Shown one piece after another: positions 1 to 5,376 of a stretch of DNA of 10,693 bases (within the stretch, counting starts at the first letter, position 1; each line of letters starts with the position of its first letter). The DNA comes from Methanomicrobiales archaeon. Lineage in GTDB: Archaea > Halobacteriota > Methanomicrobia > Methanomicrobiales > Methanoculleaceae. A model generated the notes under the pieces. It saw only the letters and a list, made by a program, of their open reading frames with translations. It was not told the origin of the DNA and did not search any database. The position numbers were made by a program, and so were the translations under genes. The stretch is taken from assembly GCA_012511245.1 (NCBI GenBank), contig JAAZGM010000054.1:1-10693 (forward strand). The letters are read 5' to 3'.

Positions 1-678
1 CTCCACTCGGGCATCGGCGAGATCATCGCCTTCATAAAAGACCGCTACCCCCATTACCGGGTTGCAGTCCTGACGGGAGGCGCACTCCTCGCCGACCCGG
101 AAGTTCGGGCTGCCCTCATGCAGGCGGACCTCGTCGTCCCGTCGCTCGACGCCGTCTCCGAGGAGGCGTTTATGCGGATCAACCGCCCCTGCCCCGGGCT
201 CACTGCAGAGGGAGTGTTTGCGGGGATCGTGACCTTTGCCGGAGAATTTACCGGCGAGATCTGGCTTGAGGTCTTCATTGTCCCGGGCATCAACGACACC
301 GAGGAGGAGCTCCGACTTCTGAAAGATGCCGTCGCGACGATCAACCCCGGCCGCGTCCAGGTGAACACCCTTGACCGGCCCGGCACCGATATCCGTGTGA
401 GGCGGGCGGCGCCCCGGAGCCTTGAGCGGATCGCGGCGGCGCTCGGCGGGGAGGTGATCGGGGCGGCCTGCATCGATCGGGCGTTGCCGCCGGAGAGCGG
501 GGATATCGCAGAGACCATCCTCGCCATCATCCGCCGCCGGCCCTGCACGCCGGCCGACCTTGCCGCCCTCCTCGGCATCCGCCCGGCTGAGGTCGCAAAG
601 CACCTCAGGGTCCTCGAGTCCAGCGGGCTGATCGAACCCGTGCGCGAGGAGCGGGGCGTGTTCTACCGGCCGGCCTGA
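1..678 (+). CDS. Radical SAM protein with C-terminal winged-helix domain (5' end outside window)
   Basis: The window starts inside this gene; 225 residues up to the TGA are visible, in the frame that begins at base 1. Residues about 1-160 look like the C-terminal half of a radical SAM barrel of the COG0731 (TYW1-like or activase-like) type: a strand ending in TGG near residue 26, a 'PSLDA' strand, 'RINRPCPGL', then 'WLEVFIVPGIND' and 'VQVNTLDRPG'. The CxxxCxxC cluster motif would lie upstream of the window and cannot be checked. From about residue 167 to the end there is an ArsR/MarR-like winged helix ('CTPADLAALLGI', then 'VAKHLRVLESSGLIEP' and a wing). The fusion suggests a DNA-binding or ligand-responsive role added to a radical enzyme, but the substrate is unknown. 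hypD follows 63 nt downstream on the same strand and could be cotranscribed. Confidence 0.8.
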   Translation, partial: LHSGIGEIIAFIKDRYPHYRVAVLTGGALLADPEVRAALMQADLVVPSLDAVSEEAFMRINRPCPGLTAEGVFAGIVTFAGEFTGEIWLEVFIVPGINDTEEELRLLKDAVATINPGRVQVNTLDRPGTDIRVRRAAPRSLERIAAALGGEVIGAACIDRALPPESGDIAETILAIIRRRPCTPADLAALLGIRPAEVAKHLRVLESSGLIEPVREERGVFYRPA

Positions 679-684
679 GAGTAC

Positions 685-711
685 CCGGTATCGCTACCGG
701 CATAACTATGC
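685..711. repeat. Two adjacent inverted repeats upstream of hypD
   Basis: The first is CCGGTA-tcgc-TACCGG (685-700), a 6-bp stem with a 4-nt loop. The second is GCATA-ac-TATGC (700-711), directly abutting. They lie between the radical SAM stop and hypD. The first could end or pause the upstream transcript and the second could be an operator; neither role is shown by the sequence alone. There is no long T-run after them. Confidence 0.4.
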
Positions 712-741
712 CCTATCGGTAAAAGATACGTATGAGGATTC

Positions 742-1773
742 ATGGCGGTAGGTAAGGATATACTCAAAAAACTGCATACACTCGTTGACCGGGAGATCAC
801 GCTCATGCATATCTGCGGCACCCACGAGGCGGCGATCGCCCGTGCCGGGCTCCGGAGCATTCTTCCCGAGGGCCTCAAGATCGTGATGGGGCCGGGTTGC
901 CCGGTCTGCATCACCCCGCAGGGTGAGATCGACGCTGCGCTCGACCTGGTGGAGCGCGACTGCACCATCGCCACCTACGGCGACCTGCTCCGCGTCCCCG
1001 GGACGAAGGGATCGCTTGAGTCGAGCGGCGGTGATGTCCGGGTGGTGCAGGGCGTCCACAAGGCGGTCGAGATCGCGCGGAAGGATCCTGACCGGGAGGT
1101 CGTCTTCATATCGGTCGGATTCGAGACCACCGCGCCGACGGTCGCCGCCACAATCCTCTCTCGCCCTCCGGAGAACTTCTCGATCCTCTCGTGCCACCGG
1201 CTCGTCCCGCCCGCGATGGCGTGGCTCCTCGCCCAGGGGGAGGCAGCGCTCGATGGGTTTCTCCTCCCGGGGCACGTCTGCGCAGTGATGGGCTACGAGG
1301 AGTATGATCAGTTTCCCGCCCCGCAGATCGTCGCCGGGTTCGAGCCGGAAGATATCCTCCTCGCTCTCCTGATGGCAGTTCGGCAGGTCAGGGAGGGGGC
1401 GCACCGGGTCGAGAACGCCTACCCGCGTGTGGTCACGCGAGAGGGAAACGTCAAGGCAAAACGCCTGATGTATGAGGTTTTCGAGCCGTACGATGTCGAA
1501 TGGCGCGGATTCCCGGTGATCCCGGCCTCCGGCCTCCGCCTGAAACCGGAGTTCGAGGGCTACGATGCTCAGAAGAAATATGATATCGAGATCCGGCACG
1601 TGGATAAGCACTCGGCCTGCATCTGCGATAAAGTTCTCCGCGGTGTCGCCCGGCCTTCCGACTGCAAACTCTTCGGGAAGGTCTGCACCCCGCGTACCCC
1701 CGTTGGCCCCTGCATGGTCAGCCACGAGGGAGCGTGCAAGATCTGGCATCTTTACGAATCACGGAGGACGTGA
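742..1773 (+). CDS. hypD: [NiFe]-hydrogenase maturation protein HypD
   Basis: HypD is the iron-sulfur scaffold that, with HypC, carries Fe(CN)2CO for insertion into the [NiFe] active site; methanogens need it for Ech, Eha/Ehb, Frh and Mvh-type hydrogenases. The 343 residues match the normal family length. Diagnostic motifs are present: HICGTHE with Cys25, GPGCPVC with Cys53 and Cys56, GFETTAPT near residue 127, PGHVCAVMG near 177, and a C-terminal cysteine cluster (Cys293, 295, 308, 315, 324, 332) that includes the [4Fe-4S] ligands. The ATG has a GAGG ribosome-binding site four bases upstream. No other hyp gene is in the window, so hypD stands alone here, as is common in archaea where hyp genes are scattered. 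It is cytoplasmic with no signal peptide. The long minus-strand frame opposite it is a GC-driven shadow. Confidence 0.97.
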   Translation: MAVGKDILKKLHTLVDREITLMHICGTHEAAIARAGLRSILPEGLKIVMGPGCPVCITPQGEIDAALDLVERDCTIATYGDLLRVPGTKGSLESSGGDVRVVQGVHKAVEIARKDPDREVVFISVGFETTAPTVAATILSRPPENFSILSCHRLVPPAMAWLLAQGEAALDGFLLPGHVCAVMGYEEYDQFPAPQIVAGFEPEDILLALLMAVRQVREGAHRVENAYPRVVTREGNVKAKRLMYEVFEPYDVEWRGFPVIPASGLRLKPEFEGYDAQKKYDIEIRHVDKHSACICDKVLRGVARPSDCKLFGKVCTPRTPVGPCMVSHEGACKIWHLYESRRT

Positions 1774-1797
1774 AAACCCCTCCTCCGCTGGCCTTTT
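1762..1797 (+). terminator. Possible hypD terminator hairpin
   Basis: CGGAGGA (1762-1768) pairs with TCCTCCG (1781-1787) across a 12-nt loop that includes the hypD stop codon. TTTT follows at 1794-1797. The T-run is shared with the box A of the following tRNA, so hypD termination and tRNA initiation are packed together. This is a structural reading only. Confidence 0.35.
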
Positions 1798-1800
1798 ATA
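1794..1800 (+). promoter_or_regulatory. Archaeal box A (TATA box) of the tRNA-Arg gene
   Basis: TTTTATA ends 25 nt before the first base of the tRNA. That is the archaeal box A to start-site distance for a transcript beginning at or a few bases before the mature 5' end. Confidence 0.6.
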
Positions 1801-1825
1801 CCTTACACCACAACATAATATGGCT

Positions 1826-1897
1826 GTCTCGGTAGGGTAGTGGATATCCTGAAAGCCTCCGGAGCTTTCGACCCGGGTTCGAGTCCCGGCCGGGACG
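1826..1897 (+). tRNA. tRNA-Arg, anticodon CCG
   Basis: A full cloverleaf can be drawn by eye. The acceptor GTCTCGG (1826-1832) pairs with CCGGGAC (1890-1896), with one U-G pair and discriminator G1897. The D-arm is GGGTAGTGGATATCCT. The anticodon stem AAAGC pairs with GCTTT (1852-1856 and 1864-1868) around loop CTCCGGA, giving anticodon CCG (1859-1861), which reads the Arg codon CGG. The variable loop is 4 nt. The T-arm is CCGGG-TTCGAGT-CCCGG (1873-1889). The CCA end is not encoded, as is usual in archaea, and no intron is seen. A TTTTT run at 1906-1910 could end transcription. Confidence 0.93.
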
Positions 1898-2127
1898 TAT
1901 CTTCATTTTTACCGGACACTCATCGTCCGAATCTTTTTTCTATAGCGTCGCGAGCCGGCTTTTTGTGGCACCAGCTGCACCCGCGAAAGCGGGGATCGCT
2001 CTATGTTTGTGCGTACAACACGCCCATCAGCAGGTGGATGTGACCCGGACCGGTTTATCGATCGCCCGGGGATGGCGACGGTCGTAGCGAACCTTCATGA
2101 ACTCTGGAAGTATCTACAGGGGAGCGT
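1898..2127. other. Gap between tRNA-Arg and the cyclase gene
   Basis: T-runs at 1906-1910 and around 1935-1940 are likely terminators for the tRNA. A TTTATC at 2053-2058 is the best, but weak, box A candidate for the next gene. The one open + frame running through this stretch begins inside the tRNA and has no protein-like composition or ribosome-binding site, so it was not called. Confidence 0.4.
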
Positions 2128-2796
2128 ATGCTCATCCCGATATCATACCCCCTGAACCGGACAACGCCGCTCTACCCCGGAACGGAGCCGCTCACGATCA
2201 CCGTGACAGGGTCCCCTGAAACGGGCGATGCGGAGGAGAAGAGCCTGATCACGTTCTCCAGCCACGTTGGGACGCACATCGACCTCCCCCGACGATTCTG
2301 CCCGGGCGTGGGCTCGGTCAGGAGCCTCCTTGCCCCGGAGGCAGTCTTTGCACCCGCGCGGTGCATCGCGATCCCGAAGACCGGGGGAGAGCCGATCCGG
2401 ATCTATGACCTTCTCGAACATATCGATGTGATCCGGACGTCACGCGCGCTCTTCATCCGAACCGGGAGCGGCCGGGTTCGGGGGAGCGACCCGAATGCAT
2501 ATGTAAGAGACTACCCCCGGGTACACCCCGAGGTGCCGGAGTTCCTCTGCAGGGAGAACCCGGCCCTCAGGCTGTTCGGGATCGACACCCTATCCATCGT
2601 GAGCTCTGCAAACCCCGAGGAGGGAAGGAAAGCCCGCTGCGCGTTTCTCTGCAGATCGCCGCCGATCTTCCTCCTTGAGGACGTGGATCTCTCCTACGGC
2701 AGACTGCTCAAAGAGCCCTGGACCCTGCGGGTCTACCCGGTGGTCTTCGACGACCTCGAGGCGGTGCCGGTGGTGGCGCTTGCAGAGTTCGGGTGA
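2128..2796 (+). CDS. Cyclase-family (kynurenine formamidase-like) metal hydrolase
   Basis: This 222-residue protein belongs to the cyclase family PF04199, whose members hydrolyse amides or esters (arylformamidase, isatin hydrolase and relatives). The metal-binding signature H46-x-G-T-H50-x-D52-x-P lies in 'SSHVGTHIDLP', preceded by the usual N-terminal strand and 'PLYPGTEP'. The 'GIDTLSI' strand near residue 150 and a 'FLLEDVDL' helix with the family Glu near 183 are also present. The His that normally starts the 'HxxLL' segment before that Glu is not obvious; the aligned region reads 'KARCAFLCR', so catalysis may differ. Length is normal. The ATG follows a strong AGGGGAG ribosome-binding site (2118-2124). 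The substrate is unknown. It stands alone, convergent with the minus-strand mntA downstream. Confidence 0.85.
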   Translation: MLIPISYPLNRTTPLYPGTEPLTITVTGSPETGDAEEKSLITFSSHVGTHIDLPRRFCPGVGSVRSLLAPEAVFAPARCIAIPKTGGEPIRIYDLLEHIDVIRTSRALFIRTGSGRVRGSDPNAYVRDYPRVHPEVPEFLCRENPALRLFGIDTLSIVSSANPEEGRKARCAFLCRSPPIFLLEDVDLSYGRLLKEPWTLRVYPVVFDDLEAVPVVALAEFG

Positions 2797-2858
2797 ACCC
2801 AATCTCTCAGAGCCCCCTCCAGCCCCGGTACTTTGCTAAATCGGTTGAGCTCACCCTC

Positions 2859-2881
2859 GGGAAGTCAATCCATTGACTCCC
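2859..2881. repeat. Inverted repeat between convergent genes
   Basis: GGG-a-AGTCAA-tcca-TTGACT-CCC folds as a 9-bp stem with one bulged A and a 4-nt loop. It sits between the cyclase stop and the convergent mntA stop, where a bidirectional terminator would be expected, but there is no adjacent T-run. Confidence 0.4.
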
Positions 2882-2914
2882 GGTGTCCGGGTCTGCTGAT
2901 TCCATTTCCGGCCG

Positions 2915-2995
2915 TCAAGCGAAGTTACATTGCTCGATTACAGATGCCGAAATGAGCGAAGTACTAAGCCTCTGGATATGATGAAAGACCCTCAT
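2915..2995 (-). other. 26-codon ORF overlapping the mntA stop; possible toxin remnant
   Basis: Its ATG overlaps the TGA of the upstream nucleotidyltransferase gene in an ATGA junction, the place where a hepT-type toxin gene would start. The frame closes after 26 codons. No HEPN motif is visible. It could be the stub of a deleted partner or chance. Confidence 0.2.
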
Positions 2996-3411
2996 TCTCC
3001 CACCCGGGCAAGGAGAGCCCTATCTATCCTGTCATAGAGATATTTCAGGTCGAGGAACTTTGCTATCACGCCGGCCTCAAAATCGATGCGTGTCGGTTCA
3101 TCCCGGGCGACAAGGAGGCGCCCGGTTCTCACCACCTCGTACTGGAACTCAACGGGTGCGTCATTCAAGATACGGAGATCGATCTCATACCGTGGCGTGA
3201 TACACCGCTCAAGGTCGGATGCGATCCCCATAGCATACTTGTAGGACTCATAGGGTTCCCTCTCCCCGGAGACGAGCAGCCCTATGTCGATATCGCGAAA
3301 ACCGTCATGACGAAGGAATGAACCGTAGATATATCCGAGAAGCAGATCCTCTCTGCCGGTGAGGCACCGGCGGAGCTGGCTGATGATCCGCTCTCTGTCG
3401 ACATCGTTCAC
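2992..3411 (-). CDS. mntA: MntA-type nucleotidyltransferase (type VII antitoxin family), toxin partner missing
   Basis: MntA proteins AMPylate, and so silence, a HEPN-type RNase toxin, HepT. From the start chosen here the protein has 139 residues, the usual family size. The MNT signature is G30-S31-F-x-R ... D40-I-D42, with a third acid at D78 in 'YEIDLRILNDAP'. The C-terminal helix 'EAGVIAKFLDLKYLYDRID' is typical of the MntA branch. The start is a GTG preceded by AGGAGGGGG with about 6-8 nt spacing, the best ribosome-binding site in the region. An ATG at 3504 or 3453, or a longer form from 3552, is possible but adds an unconserved acidic tail. No HEPN gene lies on either side; only a 26-codon ORF overlaps its stop. 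hicB lies 207 nt upstream on the same strand. No frameshift is seen, so it is likely functional. Confidence 0.8.
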   Translation of the reverse strand: MNDVDRERIISQLRRCLTGREDLLLGYIYGSFLRHDGFRDIDIGLLVSGEREPYESYKYAMGIASDLERCITPRYEIDLRILNDAPVEFQYEVVRTGRLLVARDEPTRIDFEAGVIAKFLDLKYLYDRIDRALLARVGE

Positions 3412-3618
3412 TTCTTCCCCCTCCTGTATCTCCTGGCCTTCGTAAGGGTCCATTCCGCGCACAATCGGGCCGACGGCAAAGAGGGTTGCGTCATCCCTGC
3501 TCATTAACCCTTCCCTGCAGCAGGACCCGGTATCCTGTAGCGCCCCTGCCAAATATCAGAAAACCGTACGCAGGCCCTGCAATCACTCGGTTCCCGGAGA
3601 TCGCCTATAATGGGTTGC

Positions 3619-3867
3619 TCACGGTTCGCATGTGGCGCCTTTTCCAGCAAGAATATCCCGGAGCCGCTCCCTGCCGCCAGGTTCGGGGATCGTTCTCCCT
3701 TCATCCCGGGCGGCACTAAGCCAGAGGGAGACAGCAACCTTCACCTCCCGGAGCGCCTCCTCCTCGGTCTCGCCGAAAGCGGAGCACCCAGGAAGTTCCG
3801 GGACCACGGCGATGAACCCCTCGTCCTCATCGCTGTAGATGATCTCAACTGCATATTTATGCGGCAT
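3619..3867 (-). CDS. HicB family (UPF0150-like) antitoxin, no HicA seen
   Basis: HicB neutralises the HicA mRNA interferase and often represses its own operon. The 82 residues carry the single HicB RNase-H-like fold: 'YAVEIIYSDEDEGFIAVVPELPGCSAFG' spans residues 5-32 in two strands, then the helix 'ETEEEALREVKVAVSLWL', then the 'GRTIPEP' end. There is no added helix-turn-helix or ribbon-helix-helix, so DNA binding is not evident. No good ribosome-binding site is seen, but the start overlaps the stop of a small upstream ORF by 11 nt, suggesting translational coupling. In hicAB operons the toxin normally comes first, so that upstream ORF sits where hicA should be, but it lacks the HicA GSH motif. 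Confidence 0.85.
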   Translation of the reverse strand: MPHKYAVEIIYSDEDEGFIAVVPELPGCSAFGETEEEALREVKVAVSLWLSAARDEGRTIPEPGGRERLRDILAGKGATCEP

Positions 3868-4060
3868 CGTTCTTCAAGAGATCATAGCCCTCAACCATGT
3901 TAAGCAGCTGGCGAACCTGATAGGGTTTTGCCATCTCACCCGCTTTCCGGAAGTTTAGTATTTCCATGACCTCCGGTTGCACATAAACCCCTGAGACAAC
4001 CCATTGCCGTGATGCGGGGTGCCCCCGCCTCACCAGGACAATTGGCCTCACCATGACCAT
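3857..4060 (-). CDS. Small hypothetical ORF upstream of hicB, possible HicA stub
   Basis: This 67-codon frame overlaps the hicB start by 11 nt. I do not recognise a family. Its last 36 residues, from an internal ATG at 3967, include 'YQVRQLLNMVEGYDLLK', faintly like the first helix of HicA proteins ('VREVIKLIE'). The strands and catalytic GSH of HicA do not follow. The 5' half (3968-4060) lies opposite the IS630-type transposase relic and is probably not coding. The true start is uncertain: a GGAGG precedes the ATG at 3967 but sits too close for a standard site. It may be a truncated toxin gene or a coupled leader peptide. Confidence 0.3.
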   Translation of the reverse strand: MVMVRPIVLVRRGHPASRQWVVSGVYVQPEVMEILNFRKAGEMAKPYQVRQLLNMVEGYDLLKNDAA

Positions 4061-4334
4061 GAATACCGCCGGTGTAGCACGTGCACCATCTTCCTTGCCG
4101 GTGAGCCGTTAGTGGGAAAACAGGTAGCGAAAATCACTGATCGTCAGGTCACGCAAGATTGGGATTGTTTTTACAGGGTATTGTCGGACAGCACCCCAAT
4201 GCAGAGAGGGTTATCCTGATGACAGATGATTGGAATGCCCATATGCCGGGTTCATTCTACGAAATATATTCCCCTGAAAAAGAAAATGTGCTTTGGATTC
4301 GGTTCGAGTTTACTACACGCCGGGGCACTACCCC
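4019..4334 (+). pseudogene. IS630-type DDE transposase relic, at least two frameshifts
   Basis: Three reading-frame pieces together resemble the central part of IS630-family (DDE_3) transposases. From 4019, 'HDHEYRRCSTCTIFLAGEPL' and 'VTQDWDCFYRV' match the family pattern DYEYxRxGTxxIFxxxEPLAGxR...RTxxDWA. The frame then shifts near 4160-4185 to 'GQHPNAERVILMTDDWNAH' and 'MPGSFYEIYSPEKE', matching HYPxAExIxLVxDNxNTHxPxSLYExF. At 4311 one lost base breaks 'EF(H)YTPGH', the family EFHYTPKH. The second catalytic Asp is retained in the 'DDWNAH' segment. The N-terminal half, the first DE and the C-terminal Glu are missing. A weaker match with two stops may reach back to 3968. I see no terminal inverted repeats, so this is an old fragment. 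Confidence 0.7.
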
Positions 4335-4413
4335 GCATCACGGCATCCTCCTCTCCGTTCGGCCGAACGGCGACCCGGACCCCTGGTTTCCACAACCCCC
4401 GGGTCGAAGCAAC

Positions 4414-4419
4414 TATAAG
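4414..4419 (+). promoter_or_regulatory. Likely box A of the mntA-hepT locus
   Basis: TATAAG lies 27-32 nt before the mntA ATG, which has no ribosome-binding site. The distance fits a leaderless transcript starting at or just before the ATG. Confidence 0.5.
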
Positions 4420-4445
4420 TATTCCCTGCCAAAACACCGATATCT

Positions 4446-4739
4446 ATGCAGTCCCGGGAAGAAATAGTTGCGACCCTGCAGCGCCTCAAGGGAGAGATCG
4501 CCACGCGGTTCTCGGTCAGCCGGATCGGCATCTTCGGCTCGGTCGCCCGTGGCGAGCAGACCGAAGCGAGCGACATCGATATCCTCGTCGAGTTTTCCCG
4601 GCCGATCGGGTTCTTCACCTTCCTCGAACTTGAAGAATTTCTCTCACTAAATCTCAGCGCCCCCGTCGACCTGGTGACATCCGATGCCCTGAAACCCGTA
4701 ATACGGGAGCGGGTGACTGCCGAGGTCGCTTATGTCTGA
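4446..4739 (+). CDS. mntA: MntA-like nucleotidyltransferase antitoxin next to a broken hepT
   Basis: This is a 97-residue minimal nucleotidyltransferase (PF01909). The signature G31-S32-V-A-R-G36 ... D43-I-D45 and a third acid D75 in 'APVDLV' are all present, so the active site looks complete. Such proteins AMPylate the HEPN toxin encoded beside them. It overlaps the hepT start by 8 nt, the usual coupled arrangement. It has no ribosome-binding site and probably a leaderless transcript from a TATAAG box. It is shorter than and clearly different from the minus-strand mntA copy in this window, so the two are separate acquisitions rather than a recent duplication. It is intact while its toxin is not. 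Confidence 0.88.
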   Translation: MQSREEIVATLQRLKGEIATRFSVSRIGIFGSVARGEQTEASDIDILVEFSRPIGFFTFLELEEFLSLNLSAPVDLVTSDALKPVIRERVTAEVAYV

Positions 4740-5074
4740 GCGGTCGGAGATCCGCCTCTTTTGCAAGCGGATATTGATGAGTTTGTCGAGCGCATCCTGC
4801 AGTACACAACAGAGACGACATACGGCGAGTTCATCAATGATACCAGGACTCAGGATGCAGTCATGAGGAACCTGGAGATCCTTGGGGAGGCGGTTAAAAA
4901 TCTCCCACCCCGGTTTACGGGGCAGTACCCGGAGATCCCATGGCGGTTCATCGCCGGAATGCGAGATAAACTCATCCATCACTATTTTGGCGTCAGCCTT
5001 GAGATCGGGAGACAGTGCAGTCCGATATACCTGTGCTCCGGGAGTGGCTGAAGGGACTGAAAGAAGAGCAATGA
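4732..5074 (+). pseudogene. hepT: hepT (HEPN/DUF86 toxin) disrupted by two frameshifts
   Basis: HepT is a HEPN-fold RNase or tRNase toxin controlled by MntA. The gene begins with ATG at 4732 ('MSERSEIRLF'). The frame breaks at the TTTT at 4759-4762; adding one T restores 'LFLQADIDEFVERILQYT'. The next frame runs to 'FGVSLEI' at 5006. There the family's usual V-W pair is missing and a 4-nt loss would explain the shift into 'ETVQSDIPVLREWLKG', ending at TGA 5074. Read across the breaks, the product is a near full-length DUF86 protein with intact 'RNLEILGEAVKNLP' style helices and the catalytic RX4HXY motif (R-DKLI-HHY, 4962-4985). As it stands, translation from the start gives only a short out-of-frame peptide; internal initiation would still lack the correct C-terminus. 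Sequencing error is a less likely alternative because there are two separate breaks. Confidence 0.85.
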
Positions 5075-5376
5075 GACACAGGAGCTGTCAATAGGATATG
5101 TTGTGCGGAGACTGAGCGCCGCGAAGCGATCTGGAGCCGGATAAAGACGGTTTGCCCATACCCGGAGGGTTTTCACACCGGCACATCCCGGGAAAGTTGT
5201 AACTCAGCCGCTGATGAGCCCGATTGAACTTCGCCTTCTCATCTACGCTCTGGAGGTAGTTCGGAATCTCGTCTAGAGGTCTGGATCTCATTGCCAGGTG
5301 TACAACGCAGATCCCGAACCCGGGCATCATGTGCAAGATAAACCTGCAAAACCCGCCCGTCCCCCAAAAAAGAGTA
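5075..5376. other. Gap between hepT relic and hcp, no gene recognised
   Basis: There are no convincing ORFs on either strand. A minus-strand frame through here has a short 'FNRAHQRLSYNFPG' stretch loosely like the end of some integrase-core transposases, too weak to call. The right edge holds the hcp terminator. Confidence 0.4.
5366..5371 (-). terminator. T6 run after hcp
   Basis: On the minus strand six T residues begin 6 nt after the hcp TAA stop. Oligo-T tracts of this kind end archaeal transcripts without needing a hairpin. Confidence 0.55.

Noticed and set aside
706..1749. 347-codon minus-strand ORF opposite hypD
   Set aside because: It is an antisense shadow; the + strand encodes complete HypD with all conserved motifs.
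1840..2043. 67-codon ORF starting within tRNA-Arg
   Set aside because: It begins inside the tRNA and shows no protein-like features.
4226..4633. 135-codon + ORF and other overlapping frames across the mntA start
   Set aside because: They are out of frame with both the transposase relic and mntA, and carry no domain.
5088..5330. Minus-strand frame with a 'HQRLSY' stretch reminiscent of an integrase-core end
   Set aside because: Only a few residues match and no other transposase motif is present, so it cannot be told from chance.
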